Part shown: in pieces, positions 45,601 to 56,309 of the stretch | How positions within the stretch are numbered: the first letter of the stretch is position 1 | Layout: every line of letters starts with the position of its first letter | Assembly (NCBI RefSeq): GCF_017894385.1 | Contig: NZ_CP059560.1 | Coordinates: forward strand, 3,852,501 to 3,916,500 | Direction of reading: 5' to 3' | DNA from: Aromatoleum petrolei | GTDB taxonomy: Bacteria > Pseudomonadota > Gammaproteobacteria > Burkholderiales > Rhodocyclaceae | Length of the DNA stretch: 64,000 nt | Position numbers and translations under genes: made by a program | The notes under the pieces: generated by a model | Told to the model about the DNA's origin: nothing | The model's database searches: none | Seen by the model: only the letters and a program-made list of their open reading frames with translations

Positions 45601-46002
45601 ATGTCCGACCCCAAGATGAAATTCCTCGTCGTCGATGATTTCTCGACCATGCGCCGCATCGTGCGCAACCTGCTCAAGGAGCTGGGTTTCACCAACGTCG
45701 ACGAGGCGGAGGACGGTGCGGTCGCGTTGCAGAAGCTCAACAGCGCGCCGTTCGACTTCGTCGTCACCGACTGGAACATGCCCAACATGGACGGGCTGAC
45801 GCTGCTGCAGACCATCCGCCAGACACCCCATCTGCGGCACCTGCCGGTGCTGATGGTCACGGCCGAAGCGAAGAAGGAAAACATCATCGCTGCGGCGCAG
45901 GCCGGGGCCAGCGGCTACATCGTCAAGCCCTTCACCGCGGCGACGATGTCCGAAAAGCTGGAAAAAATCTTCGAAAAAATGGGCAAAAAGGCCACCGCCT
46001 GA
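45601..46002 (+). CDS. cheY: chemotaxis response regulator CheY
   Basis: A 133-residue single-domain response regulator. When phosphorylated by CheA it binds the flagellar switch. Conserved residues sit at the E. coli positions: acidic pair in [12 protein letters not shown], phospho-acceptor D57 in [11 protein letters not shown], Thr in [11 protein letters not shown], Lys109 in [10 protein letters not shown]. Spacing to cheV (34 bases) and cheZ (34 bases) indicates a single operon. Confidence 0.97.
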   Translation: MSDPKMKFLVVDDFSTMRRIVRNLLKELGFTNVDEAEDGAVALQKLNSAPFDFVVTDWNMPNMDGLTLLQTIRQTPHLRHLPVLMVTAEAKKENIIAAAQAGASGYIVKPFTAATMSEKLEKIFEKMGKKATA

Positions 46003-46036
46003 CCGGCGGGAAAAGAAACGATCAGGGAGGCCGATA

Positions 46037-46903
46037 ATGGCGAAGAAGCTGAAACAGGACGAGGTCGGGGATTCGGACGAACTCCAGGCCTTGTTCGACA
46101 GCATCGCGAACACCCAGGCGCAGCCAGCGCCGGCGGCGCGGCCTGCGCCCGCGCCCGCCCCTGCTGCGTCGGGCGATTCCGGCGGTGATGACGCCGAACT
46201 GCAGGCTTTGTTCGATTCCGTCGCCGCGGATTTCGAGGCCGGCTTCGTGGCCACAGAGCCCGCCGCATCAGTCGCCCCGGCCGCTCAACCTGAGCACAGT
46301 TGCGACGCGGTGTTCACGCGAATCGGACAGATGACGAGACAAGTTCACGACACCCTGCGCGAACTGGGCACCGACGACGGTCTGCAGGATGCGGTGCAGG
46401 CGATCCCCGATGCGCGCCAGCGGCTGACCTACATCGCGCAGATGACCGAGCAGGCGGCGAGCCGTGTGCTCAATGCGACCGACATCGCCCAACCAATCCA
46501 GAATCGCATCCAGTCGGGCGCAAGCGACCTGCACTCGCGTTGGGACAGGCTGTTCGCGAACCAGCTGTCGGTCGATGAGTTCAAGGCGCTGTCGGCCGAA
46601 ACGCGCAGCTTCCTCGGCGAAGTGGTTGACGGCAGCCGCGCGACCAACGCGCAGCTGATGGAAATCATGATGGCGCAGGATTTCCAGGACCTGACCGGCC
46701 AAGTGATCAAGAAAGTCGTCGAGCTGGCGCAGAAGCTGGAGACCGAACTGCTGCAGGTGCTGCTCGAGGTGACTCCGGCGGGCAAGCGCGGCGACAAGCA
46801 CAGCGGGCTGATGAACGGCCCGGTCGTCAGCGCGGAAGGGCGCGACGACGTGGTCACGACGCAGGAACAGGTGGACGACCTGTTGGACAGCCTGGGCTTC
46901 TGA
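46037..46903 (+). CDS. cheZ: protein phosphatase CheZ
   Basis: A 288-residue CheY-P phosphatase, longer than the 214-residue E. coli enzyme. The catalytic helix QDFQDLTGQVIKKVV is intact (Gln in DLTGQ inserts into the CheY active site) and the C-terminal CheY-docking helix is QVDDLLDSLGF (278-288). The extra length is an N-terminal, Ala/Pro-rich region with two copies of a related acidic-hydrophobic motif: ELQALFDSI (15-23) and ELQALFDSV (54-62). AGGGAGG lies upstream of the ATG. Confidence 0.94.
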   Translation: MAKKLKQDEVGDSDELQALFDSIANTQAQPAPAARPAPAPAPAASGDSGGDDAELQALFDSVAADFEAGFVATEPAASVAPAAQPEHSCDAVFTRIGQMTRQVHDTLRELGTDDGLQDAVQAIPDARQRLTYIAQMTEQAASRVLNATDIAQPIQNRIQSGASDLHSRWDRLFANQLSVDEFKALSAETRSFLGEVVDGSRATNAQLMEIMMAQDFQDLTGQVIKKVVELAQKLETELLQVLLEVTPAGKRGDKHSGLMNGPVVSAEGRDDVVTTQEQVDDLLDSLGF

Positions 46904-46934
46904 TTGGCCGTCCCGGCGATGCCGGGCCGGCCAA
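46904..46934 (+). other. cheZ-cheA intergenic hairpin
   Basis: TTGGCC...CCCGG loops over CGATG and pairs with CCGGG...GGCCAA, starting directly after the cheZ stop. There is no T-run, so it is more likely an mRNA-processing or attenuation element within the che operon than a full terminator. Confidence 0.45.
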
Positions 46935-46998
46935 TCCGGATGACTGGGCCGGTGAATGCAAGGGGCCGCCGGCCCGCAACAAAGATAGCGAGAATGCG

Positions 46999-48888
46999 AT
47001 GAGTGACTTCGCCGGAATGGAAGACCTTCTTCAGGATTTCCTGATCGAGGCGGGAGACCTGCTCTCCGGTGTCGACAACAAGCTCGTGGATCTGGAGCGC
47101 TCGCCCGACGACCGCGGCCTGCTCAACGAGATCTTCCGTGGCTTCCACACGATCAAGGGTGGCGCGGGCTTCCTCAACGCGACGGAACTGGTCACGCTGT
47201 GCCATCTGACTGAAAATCTGTTCGACAACCTCCGCAACGGTGAACTCGCCGTGACGCCGGAGATCATGGATGTGATCCTCGCCGCGACGGCCACGGTGCG
47301 CGACATGTTTGCGAGCCTCGAGCAGGGTATGCAGCCTTCTGCAGCCGAACCGGATCTGATCGCGCGCCTCAGGCAGGCGATCGCGGGCGAACTCGGCGCT
47401 GCCCCTGCCGCGTCGGCCAAGCCGGCGCCGGCTGCAGCGGTCAGCCAGACGGCTGCGGCCGGCGCACCCGACTGGGAGCTGCTGCATGGCGTCGTCACCG
47501 GTGTGGCGCGCGTGATACAGCCAGTACGCGAAGCGGCGCCGGCGCCTGTCGTCCCTTCCGCGCCGGCGCGCCCCCCCGAGGAGATCATCAAGGCGGCGGT
47601 GGGGCGCCGCGCGAGTGACAAGCCCGGTTCGCCGGTCAGCACCGGTCGCCGCGAGGGCGAGAAGCAGCGCGACAACTCGATCCGGGTCGATACGACGCGC
47701 CTCGACCAGGTGCTCAACCTGTCGGGCGAGATCGGCCTGACGAAGAACCGGCTTAACGCCTTGCGCAGTGACATCCTCTCGGGTCGCAACGATACCGAGA
47801 CGCTGCACTCGCTCGACATTGCAGTCAGCCAGCTCGATCTTCTCGTATCCGACCTGCAAAACGCGGTCATGAAGACGCGCATGCAGCCGATCGGGCGCCT
47901 GTTCCAGAAGTACCCGCGCATCGCGCGCGATCTCGCGCGCAACATGGGAAAGGACGTCGAACTCGTGCTCGCGGGCGAGGAGACGGAGATCGACAAGACG
48001 ATGATCGAGGATCTCGCCGACCCGATCATCCACCTGATCCGCAATGCGGTCGACCACGGTGTCGAGGATGCGGCGGAGCGGATCGCGAACGGCAAGCCGG
48101 AGAAATCCATCGTCCGCCTCGAGGCGCGCCAGGAAGGCGATCACATCGTGATCCTCGTGGCCGACGACGGGCGCGGCATGAACGCGGAGCGGCTGCGCGC
48201 GAAGGCGGTGGAGAAGGGGCTCATCACCGACGAAGAGTCCAATGCGATGGACGAGCGGCAGAGCTTCAACCTGGTTTTCCTTCCCGGCTTCTCGATGGCC
48301 GCACAGGTGTCGGACGTGTCGGGGCGCGGCGTCGGCATGGACGTCGTGCGCACCAACATCCAGAAGCTCAACGGCAGCATCGAGATCCAGTCGCAGCTCG
48401 GCAAGGGCACGACCTTCGTGATCAGTCTCCCGTTGACCCTGGCGATTCTGCCCGTGCTGCTGGTGCGTCTGGGCGAGCAGCCCTTTGCGGTGCCGCTGTC
48501 GATGGTGCGCGAGATCCTGCCGATCGAGGCGAAGGAGGTTCAGGAAGTCGGCGGACGCGCCACCATGGTCGTGCGCGGCGAAGTGCTGCCGATCATGCCG
48601 TTGGCGGGGCTGCTCGGCTGGCCGCTGGAGCGTGCGCCGTGCTACGGCGTGCTGATGCAGACGGCGGAGATGTCCTTCATCCTCGGCATCGACAGCTTTG
48701 CGGGGCGCGAGGACGCAGTGATCAAGTCGCTCGACGACTTCCGCCCGAAGGGCGTCGCCGGGGTGACGACCCTGTCGAACGGCCAGATCGTGCTGATCCT
48801 GGACATGAAGGAGCTGCTCGGCAGCGCCGGGGACCAGCGCTGGCTCACCCGCATGTCGATGATGGCGAAGCAGGTCGCTACCGCCTGA
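46999..48888 (+). CDS. cheA: chemotaxis histidine kinase CheA
   Basis: A 629-residue cytosolic kinase. It has an Hpt domain (P1) with phospho-histidine H50 in FRGFHTIKGGAGF and an Ala/Pro-rich linker (about 130-225). A dimerisation domain (TTRLDQVLNLSGEIGLTKNRL) follows, then an HATPase domain (HLIRNAVDHGVED, VADDGRGM, DVSGRGVGMDVVRTNI, GKGTTFVISLPLTLAI) and a C-terminal CheW-like P5 domain. The linker shows no clear P2 CheY-binding domain, so CheY recruitment may be weaker or differ. It phosphorylates CheY and the CheV receivers. It is the last gene of the che operon and is followed by a strong terminator. Confidence 0.96.
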   Translation: MSDFAGMEDLLQDFLIEAGDLLSGVDNKLVDLERSPDDRGLLNEIFRGFHTIKGGAGFLNATELVTLCHLTENLFDNLRNGELAVTPEIMDVILAATATVRDMFASLEQGMQPSAAEPDLIARLRQAIAGELGAAPAASAKPAPAAAVSQTAAAGAPDWELLHGVVTGVARVIQPVREAAPAPVVPSAPARPPEEIIKAAVGRRASDKPGSPVSTGRREGEKQRDNSIRVDTTRLDQVLNLSGEIGLTKNRLNALRSDILSGRNDTETLHSLDIAVSQLDLLVSDLQNAVMKTRMQPIGRLFQKYPRIARDLARNMGKDVELVLAGEETEIDKTMIEDLADPIIHLIRNAVDHGVEDAAERIANGKPEKSIVRLEARQEGDHIVILVADDGRGMNAERLRAKAVEKGLITDEESNAMDERQSFNLVFLPGFSMAAQVSDVSGRGVGMDVVRTNIQKLNGSIEIQSQLGKGTTFVISLPLTLAILPVLLVRLGEQPFAVPLSMVREILPIEAKEVQEVGGRATMVVRGEVLPIMPLAGLLGWPLERAPCYGVLMQTAEMSFILGIDSFAGREDAVIKSLDDFRPKGVAGVTTLSNGQIVLILDMKELLGSAGDQRWLTRMSMMAKQVATA

Positions 48889-48911
48889 GCGCCGGACGAC
48901 GCTGAAGACGA

Positions 48912-48945
48912 AAAGCCCGACGGGGGATGAACTCCGTCGGGCTTT
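48912..48945. terminator. bidirectional rho-independent terminator (cheA / tal)
   Basis: AAAGCCCGACGG (48912-48923) pairs perfectly with CCGTCGGGCTTT (48934-48945) around a 10-base loop. It has A/T flanks on both sides and sits between the convergent cheA and transaldolase genes. Confidence 0.9.
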
Positions 48946-48969
48946 GTGTTGTGTGCCGGCTGTGCGGCG

Positions 48970-50070
48970 TCAGGCGGTGAGCTGTAGCAGTTGCGCGAAC
49001 GCGTCTTCGAATTGCGCCAGCCCTTCGCGCTGCAGGCCTTCGCCCGCTGCGGTCATGTCTATGCCCAAGTCGTTCAGTGCGTCGAAGGCCGAGCGCGCGG
49101 TGCCGACATCCTGCGCAAGGGTCGCAGCCACCTTGCCGTGGTCGCGCAGCGCCCCGAGCGTGGCGTCGGGCAGCGTATTCACGGTTTCCGGCCCGATCAG
49201 CGGCTCGACGTAGAGCAGGTCGCTGTAGGCGGGGTTCTTCGTGCCAGTGCTCGCCCACAACATGTACTGCGGACGTGCGCCCGCCGCGCGCAGTTCGGCG
49301 AAGGCCGCGCCGTGGAAGCGTTCCTGATAGCGCTGGTAGGCGAGCTTTGCCATCGCCACCGCCGTCTTGCCGCGCAGGGCGAGCGCGTCGCCGCCGAGTT
49401 CGTCGAGCTGCTTGTCGATGAGGGTGTCGACGCGGGACAGGAACAGGCTCGCGACCGACATCACCTTGCTCACGTCCCCGCCGGCCTGGCGCAGGCGCTG
49501 CAGGCCCTGGACATACGCGTCCGCGACCGTATCGACGTGGGCGAGCGAGAACATCAGCGTGACGTTGACGCTCACGCCGCGACCGATCAGCAGTTCGATC
49601 GCGTCCAGCCCTGCAGCGGTTGCAGGCACCTTGATCAGCAGGTTGTCGCGCGCGACGGCTTGGTTCAGACGCAGGCCGGCGGCAAGCGTCCCGGCCGCGT
49701 CGTGGGCTAGGGCTGGCGACACTTCCAGGCTCACGTAGCCGGCGTTGCCGCCGCTGCGCTCCCAGCTTGGCCGCAGCATATCGCAGGCACGCTGCACGTC
49801 CGGGATCACCAAGCCTTCATAGCGCGCTTCGGCACCGAGGGGCTGCTGCTTGAGCGCAGCGAGGTCGTCCTCGTAATACCGCCCCCCGGCGATGGCCTTG
49901 TGGAAGATCGCGGGGTTGGTCGTGACGCCGTCGACGCCATCATCGGCGATCATCTGCGCGAGCTGGCCTTCGTTGAGCAGGGTGCGGGAGAGGTTGTCGA
50001 GCCAGACTTGCTGGCCCTGTGCGCGGACCTGGAGCAGGGGATTCATGGTTGGAGCCGATGTCGTGTTCAT
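48970..50070 (-). CDS. tal: transaldolase
   Basis: Pentose-phosphate pathway enzyme moving dihydroxyacetone between sedoheptulose-7-P and glyceraldehyde-3-P. The 366 residues correspond to the longer bacterial transaldolase subfamily. The Schiff-base lysine is in NLLIKVPAT, with VSVNVTLMFSLAHV, GVDGVTTNPAIFHKAI and QYMLWASTGTKNPAYSD also present. Neither start candidate (ATG 50070; ATG 50046 giving MNPLLQVRAQGQ) has a good ribosome-binding site; the second matches the family N-terminus better. It is downstream of truC on the same strand. Confidence 0.93.
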   Translation of the reverse strand: MNTTSAPTMNPLLQVRAQGQQVWLDNLSRTLLNEGQLAQMIADDGVDGVTTNPAIFHKAIAGGRYYEDDLAALKQQPLGAEARYEGLVIPDVQRACDMLRPSWERSGGNAGYVSLEVSPALAHDAAGTLAAGLRLNQAVARDNLLIKVPATAAGLDAIELLIGRGVSVNVTLMFSLAHVDTVADAYVQGLQRLRQAGGDVSKVMSVASLFLSRVDTLIDKQLDELGGDALALRGKTAVAMAKLAYQRYQERFHGAAFAELRAAGARPQYMLWASTGTKNPAYSDLLYVEPLIGPETVNTLPDATLGALRDHGKVAATLAQDVGTARSAFDALNDLGIDMTAAGEGLQREGLAQFEDAFAQLLQLTA

Positions 50071-50121
50071 TGTCGTGAAGATTCATTGTGCACCGAATCC
50101 GTGACGGCAAGAAGACTCCGC

Positions 50122-50948
50122 TTATCTGCGAGTGTTGCTGGTCGCGTCCGTCGCCCGCATGGAGCTTTTCACGGCGTCGTCCCAGCCGAGCGCATCGACT
50201 ACGTGGGCGAAATCGTGCGCGAGCGGGGCCGATAGATCGAGCGCTGTCCCGCTGCGCGGGTGCGTGAGTTGCATGCGCGTGCAGGCGAGCAGTAGCCGCG
50301 AGACGCCGAAGAGTTGGGCGAACAGCCGGTTGTGCCGCCCCTTCCCGAAGGTCGCGTCGCCGATGATGGGGTGGGAGATGTGTTTCAGGTGGCGGCGGAT
50401 CTGGTGGCGGCGGCCGGTTTCGGGGCTGAGTTCGACCAGCGCGTAACGACTGGTCGGGTAACGGTCGACCTGATAGGGCAGTTCGGTGGTCGCAAGGCGA
50501 TGAAAGCGCGTCACGGCGCCTTGCGCCGGGGCGTCCTCACTGTCGGGGCGGCGCTCAGCATCATCGAAGCGCCGCGTCAGGGGGTGGTCGATGAGGCCCT
50601 CGCCGACCGGATGACCACGCACGACGGCGAGATAGGTCTTGCGCACTTCCTGACGCTCGAAGGCACCGGACGCCAGAGCGGCGGTTTCGCGATCGAGCGC
50701 GAACAGGAGTACGCCCGAGGTTCCTTTGTCGAGGCGATGCACGGGGTGCACGCGGCGGCCGATCTGGTCGCGCAGGATCTGAACCGCGAAACGTTCTTCA
50801 TGGAAATCGAGCACGGAGCGATGGACCAGCAGCCCGGAGGGCTTGTGTACCGCGACGAGGAAGTCGTCGCGATACAGGATGGGCAGGGTCTCGGTTGGCA
50901 GAGCCGCGGGGGCTGTCGCCCCTGCGGTCGTGTCCGCGAGGGCGCCGC

Positions 50949-50952
<4 letters not shown>
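50122..50952 (-). CDS. truC: tRNA pseudouridine synthase C-like (RluA family)
   Basis: A pseudouridine synthase of the RluA family, most like TruC (tRNA U65). It opens [26 protein letters not shown], followed by the catalytic aspartate block [19 protein letters not shown] and [24 protein letters not shown]. There is no S4 RNA-binding domain, as expected for TruC. No ATG or GTG is available at the right place. The best start is TTG 50952, which overlaps the cysK stop (cTTGAg), giving 276 residues with a slightly long N-terminus. Identity as TruC rather than another RluA member is probable, not certain. Confidence 0.85.
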
Positions 50953-51926
<974 letters not shown>

Positions 51927-51986
51927 ATGGAGGCTCCTTGGTCCGGAAATCGGAGAATAGCAGGCGCCGGTGCGCGGTGCGCTGCC

Positions 51987-52931
51987 TCATTCATCGGCGC
52001 GACCGTTGCCTGCGGGGGTGATGCTGTTGCGAACCGTCATCTCGGTGAGCGTCGGTGAGCACATCTCGATGAAGCGGTAGGCGAAACCGCGCAGGTAGTG
52101 TCCGCGCCGTACTGCGATGCGCGTCGTGTTGGCGGGAAACAGGTGGCTGCTGTCTAGCTGGCGGAGTTCGCCTTCGCGCCCGGGTTGGAAGGCCATCGAC
52201 GCGACGATGCCGACGCCCAGCCCCAGTTCGACGTAGGTCTTGATGACATCAGCGTCCATCGCCGACATCGCGAACTCGGGGGAAAGTCCTGCGGCGGCAA
52301 ATGCGCGGTCGATGATGGAGCGTCCGGTGAAGCCTTCGTGGTAGGTGATCAGCGGGTATTCGGCGATCGCCTCCAGCGTCAGCGGCATTGCGCTGTCGAG
52401 TGGATGCCCGGCGGGCACGATCACCGAATGATGCCAGGAGTAGTAAGGGAAGGACGCCAGTTCGGCCACGTCCGCAATCGCCTCGGTCGCGATGCCGATG
52501 TCCGCCTGACCGTCCAGCACCATCGACACGATCTCCTCGGGGCTGCCCTGATGCAGCTTGAGGAGCACCCTGGGATAAACCCTCTTGAATCCGGTCACGA
52601 CCTTGGGCAGCGCGTAGCGCGCCTGCGTGTGCGTCGTCACGACCGTCAGGCGGCCCTCGTCGCGATTGCTGTACTGCTCGGCGAGCCGCTTGATGTTGCC
52701 GGCGTCGAGCAGCATGCGCTCGACCATCACGACCAGTTCGCGGCCCGGGTCAGTGAGACCCAGCAGGCGCTTGCCCTTGCGCACGAAGAGTTCGACGCCC
52801 AGCTCGTCCTCGAGGTCCTTGATGTGCTTGGAAACGCCGGACTGCGACGTGAACAGCGCGTTGGCGACCTCCGTGAGATTGAAGTTGCGGCGCACCGTCT
52901 CGCGGATGATGCGTAGCTGCTGGAAATTCAT
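51987..52931 (-). CDS. cysB: LysR-type sulfur regulator CysB
   Basis: A 314-residue transcriptional activator of sulfate assimilation, with N-acetylserine as inducer in the known family. The N-terminal helix-turn-helix [53 protein letters not shown] is diagnostic of CysB/Cbl. The effector domain carries the sulfate/inducer-site [11 protein letters not shown] and the [25 protein letters not shown] block. Its start overlaps the cysA stop by four bases (ATGA), so it is translated with the operon it is expected to control. Cbl is an alternative name, but CysB is more likely as the only copy near cysK. Confidence 0.93.
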   Translation of the reverse strand: MNFQQLRIIRETVRRNFNLTEVANALFTSQSGVSKHIKDLEDELGVELFVRKGKRLLGLTDPGRELVVMVERMLLDAGNIKRLAEQYSNRDEGRLTVVTTHTQARYALPKVVTGFKRVYPRVLLKLHQGSPEEIVSMVLDGQADIGIATEAIADVAELASFPYYSWHHSVIVPAGHPLDSAMPLTLEAIAEYPLITYHEGFTGRSIIDRAFAAAGLSPEFAMSAMDADVIKTYVELGLGVGIVASMAFQPGREGELRQLDSSHLFPANTTRIAVRRGHYLRGFAYRFIEMCSPTLTEMTVRNSITPAGNGRADE

Positions 52932-54016
52932 GCAGTTGCTCCAGTAATGCCGTTGCGCTCGAAGACCTTGAGGTGCGAGGGTAGCAGGCGCACGGCCTGG
53001 CCTTCGGCGAGATTCTGTTCGGCGACGCGCTGCTGCGTCAGTTCGACTTCAAAATGCTGACCGCTGGCACCGTTCAGCCCGTCGAGCTCGATGCGGGCGG
53101 TGACGCCGAAGGCGAGGATGCGGGTGATGCGTGCCGCGACCCCGGCGTCGCCATGCGCCTCGGGCACGAGGTCGAGTTCGTGCGGGCGGGCGAAGGCGAT
53201 GACTTCGGCGCCGGCGTCGAAGCCCTGCTGTGCGCTCGGCAGGACGTCGTCGCCGACGCGCAGCGCGTTGTCCTCGACGCGGCCGTGGAAGAAGTTCACC
53301 GAGCCGAGAAACCCATACACGAAGGGCGTCGCGGGCTGGCGGTAGACCTCTTCGGGTGTGCCGATCTGCTCCACATGGCCGCGGTCCATCAGCACGATGC
53401 GATCGGCAACCTCGAGGGCCTCCTCCTGATCGTGGGTGACGAAGATCGAGGTGATATGCAGCTCGTCGTGCAGCTTGCGCAGCCAGCGGCGCAGTTCCTT
53501 GCGTACCTTGGCATCGAGCGCGCCGAAGGGTTCGTCGAGCAGCAACACGCGCGGTTCCACCGCGAGGGCACGGGCGAGCGCGATGCGCTGGCGCTGGCCG
53601 CCCGACAGTTGCGCCGGGAAGCGGTCGGCGAGCCAGTCGAGCTGCACGAGGTCGAGGAGTTCATGCACCTTGTCGCGGATCTGCACTTCCGACGGACGTT
53701 GCCCGCGTGGCTTCATGCGCATGCCGAAGGCGACGTTGTCGAACACGCTCATGTGGCGGAACAGCGCGTAATGCTGGAACACGAAGCCGACCTGGCGGTC
53801 GCGCACATGGGTGCCCGAGGCGTCCCCTCCGTCCAGGAGTACCTGTCCGGATTCTGCCTGCTCAAGGCCGGCGATGATGCGCAGGAGCGTCGTCTTGCCA
53901 CAGCCGGACGGCCCCAGCAGGGCGACCAGTTCGCCGGTCGGGAAGTCGAGCGAGACGTCGTCGAGCGCGACGAAGTCGCCGAACGTCTTGCGGATGTTTC
54001 TGACCTGAATGCTCAT
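52928..54016 (-). CDS. cysA: sulfate/thiosulfate ABC transporter ATP-binding protein
   Basis: A 362-residue ATPase energising sulfate import. Walker [18 protein letters not shown], signature [16 protein letters not shown], Walker [13 protein letters not shown] and H-loop [13 protein letters not shown] are present. They are followed by a C-terminal TOBE-like regulatory domain (from about residue 240). ATG 54016 overlaps the cysW stop (ATGA). It works with CysT, CysW and Sbp encoded upstream. Confidence 0.97.
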   Translation of the reverse strand: MSIQVRNIRKTFGDFVALDDVSLDFPTGELVALLGPSGCGKTTLLRIIAGLEQAESGQVLLDGGDASGTHVRDRQVGFVFQHYALFRHMSVFDNVAFGMRMKPRGQRPSEVQIRDKVHELLDLVQLDWLADRFPAQLSGGQRQRIALARALAVEPRVLLLDEPFGALDAKVRKELRRWLRKLHDELHITSIFVTHDQEEALEVADRIVLMDRGHVEQIGTPEEVYRQPATPFVYGFLGSVNFFHGRVEDNALRVGDDVLPSAQQGFDAGAEVIAFARPHELDLVPEAHGDAGVAARITRILAFGVTARIELDGLNGASGQHFEVELTQQRVAEQNLAEGQAVRLLPSHLKVFERNGITGATA

Positions 54017-54933
54017 GATGCGGCGTCCTGATGGGCTTCTCGTGATTGCTTCCCGCCGCCGGCGCGGTGCTCGACCCAGGTCTTGATCACCAGGGTCACG
54101 AGCGCGAGCAGGGCCAGCAGCGACGCCACCGCAAACGCGGCGGCGAACTGGTATTCGTTGTAGAGAATCTCGACGTGCAGCGGCAGCGTGTTGGTCTGGC
54201 CGCGGATGTGGCCGGAGACGACCGACACCGCGCCGAACTCGCCCATCGCGCGGGCATTGCACAGGATCACGCCATACAGCAGTCCCCACTTGATGTTCGG
54301 CAGCGTCACGTGCCAGAAGGTCTGCCAGCCGTTGGCGCCGAGCACGATCGCGGCGTCCTCCTCCTCGCGGCCCTGTGCCTGCATCAGCGGAATGAGTTCG
54401 CGTGCGACGAAGGGAAAGGTCACGAACACCGTCGCGAGCACGATGCCGGGTACCGCGAAGATGACCTTGATGTCATGATCGGCAAGCCAGGGGCCGAGCC
54501 AGCCCTGTGCACCGAAAATCAGCACGTAGATCAGGCCGGCGATCACGGGCGACACCGAGAAGGGTAGGTCGATGAGTGTGATGAGGAGATGCTTGCCACG
54601 GAACTCGAATTTCGCGATCGCCCACGCGGCCGCGACGCCGAACACCAGGTTGAGCGGCACCGAGATCACCGCCGCGGTGAGCGTGAGCTTGATCGCCCAC
54701 AGCGCATCCTCGTGTATCAGCGCACCCCAATAGGTTTCCCATCCCTTGCGCGATGCCTCGACAAAGACCGCTACGAGCGGAAGCAGCAGGAACACCGCGA
54801 AGAAGGCGAGCGAGATGCCGAGGATCGTCCATTTGATCCAAGGCTCCTCGCGCGTGGCCTCCCGGGATTCGAAACGGTCGGCAGCGTCGGTGTGCGCGGC
54901 GCCGGCCCAGTCGAGTGTCGCTGCGCCGGCCAT
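54013..54933 (-). CDS. cysW: sulfate ABC transporter permease CysW
   Basis: A 306-residue inner-membrane permease. There are six predicted membrane segments. The cytoplasmic EAA loop, contacting CysA, is visible as [28 protein letters not shown] 54933 shares one base with the cysT stop (TGATG). A soluble N-terminal extension of about 35 residues ([20 protein letters not shown]) precedes the first helix. It pairs with CysT. Confidence 0.95.
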   Translation of the reverse strand: MAGAATLDWAGAAHTDAADRFESREATREEPWIKWTILGISLAFFAVFLLLPLVAVFVEASRKGWETYWGALIHEDALWAIKLTLTAAVISVPLNLVFGVAAAWAIAKFEFRGKHLLITLIDLPFSVSPVIAGLIYVLIFGAQGWLGPWLADHDIKVIFAVPGIVLATVFVTFPFVARELIPLMQAQGREEEDAAIVLGANGWQTFWHVTLPNIKWGLLYGVILCNARAMGEFGAVSVVSGHIRGQTNTLPLHVEILYNEYQFAAAFAVASLLALLALVTLVIKTWVEHRAGGGKQSREAHQDAAS

Positions 54934-55769
54934 CAGCGGTCCCTCCCGGTTCTCCGGGTCGTCCACGCCTGCAGGCTGTTGATCAGGAGCAGCAGCGCGA
55001 ACGACACCGCCAGCATCACGACCGCGATCGCGGTCGCGCCCGTGTAGTCGTATTGTTCGAGTTTGGTGATGATCATCAGCGGCGTGATCTCTGACACCAT
55101 CGGGATATTGCCGGCAATGAAGATGACCGATCCGTATTCGCCCACCGCACGGGCGAAGGCCAGCGCAAAGCCCGTCAGCAGCGCTGGCAGCAGCACCGGC
55201 AGGATCACGTGACGGAAGATCTGCCAGCGCCCGGCGCCGAGGCTGGCGGCCGCTTCCTCCAGTTCGGTGTCGAGGTCCTCGAGGACGGGCTGCACGGTGC
55301 GCACGACGAAGGGCAGGCCGATGAAGACCAGCGCAACCAGCACGCCCAGCGGCTTGAACGCCACCTGGATGCCCAGCGGATCGAGGTACTGCCCGATCCA
55401 GCCGTTCTTGGCATACAGGGCGGTCAGCGCGATGCCGGCGACCGCGGTGGGCAGCGCGAAGGGCAGGTCCACCAAGGCGTCGACGAAGCGCTTGCCGGGA
55501 AAGCTGTAGCGCACCAGCGACCACGCCAGCAGCAGGCCGAATACGGCGTTGATGGCGGCGGCGGCGAGCGATACGCCGAAGGACAGCTTGTAGCTTGCGA
55601 CGACGCGCGGCGCGCTGATGACTGCCCAGAATTCCGCGGCGCTCAGGCTGGCCGTCTTGAGGAACACCGCCGCGAGCGGCAGCAGCACGATCAGCGAGAG
55701 GTAGGCGAGGGTGTAGCCGAGCGTCAAGCGGAAGCCCGGCAGCACCCGGAAGGCCCGGCTGGCGCTCAT
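54933..55769 (-). CDS. cysT: sulfate ABC transporter permease CysT (CysU)
   Basis: A 278-residue inner-membrane permease with six hydrophobic segments. It has the EAA loop [28 protein letters not shown] and the permease-typical [22 protein letters not shown] 55769 (MSASRAF) was chosen, with GGGAG nine bases upstream; the frame also has ATGs at 55790 and 55814. It is first of the tightly overlapped cysT-cysW-cysA-cysB set. Confidence 0.94.
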   Translation of the reverse strand: MSASRAFRVLPGFRLTLGYTLAYLSLIVLLPLAAVFLKTASLSAAEFWAVISAPRVVASYKLSFGVSLAAAAINAVFGLLLAWSLVRYSFPGKRFVDALVDLPFALPTAVAGIALTALYAKNGWIGQYLDPLGIQVAFKPLGVLVALVFIGLPFVVRTVQPVLEDLDTELEEAAASLGAGRWQIFRHVILPVLLPALLTGFALAFARAVGEYGSVIFIAGNIPMVSEITPLMIITKLEQYDYTGATAIAVVMLAVSFALLLLINSLQAWTTRRTGRDR

Positions 55770-55849
55770 TTCGTGATGCTCCCTATGCATTTCATGATTC
55801 AAGTCTATGCGCACCGCTTGGGCCCGTTAAATAATAAAAAGCGGGCTGG

Positions 55850-56278
55850 TTATTCGAATTCCTGCGAAGGGGGAAGGGGGCGTGTCGGGGCGTCAGTCAT
55901 GCCTGGCCGGACGGCAGTCCGTGTGCAGCAGGGGGCCGTAGCTAAGCCTTGCGCCGGCGCCTCCTCCAGCAGTCCGAGCGGACCGAAACGGGCCGGATCG
56001 GCCGGCGCGACGAGCAGCGCCGCGGCCACCCGTTCGGGCCGGTCGGCCGCGGCGACCACGCTCGCCAGGCAGCCGAAGCTGTGCGCGACGAGCCACACCG
56101 AGTGCGCCGACTCGTCGATCTCGCGCCGCACCGCCGCCGCCCAGCGCGCCAGCACCGGCGCCTCCCAATCAACGCCGCGCACGCGCCGCGCGTCCGGCAG
56201 GCGCCGTTCCAGCCACGTCTGCCAGTGGTCCGGTCCGCTGCCGTGGAAGCCCGGCACGATCAGCGTCGTGTGTCGCAT
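55850..56278 (-). pseudogene. C-terminally truncated RBBP9/YdeN-like serine hydrolase
   Basis: A 142-codon frame. The first 108 residues match the RBBP9/YdeN alpha/beta-hydrolase family: LIVPGFHGSGPDHWQTWLERR, VDWEAPVLARWAAAV, and the nucleophile motif VAHSFGCLASVV with ALLVAPADPARFGP. Full members are about 180 residues and end with a DPY-type aspartate and a GHIN histidine. Here the tail (from about LATAPCCTRTAV) is unrelated and both catalytic residues are missing. It sits between sbp and cysT, where it probably survives as a decayed operon member; a diverged but expressed protein cannot be excluded. Confidence 0.65.
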
Positions 56279-56309
56279 GCGCGGCTCTCCGGGTATCGTG
56301 ACGCGCGGC

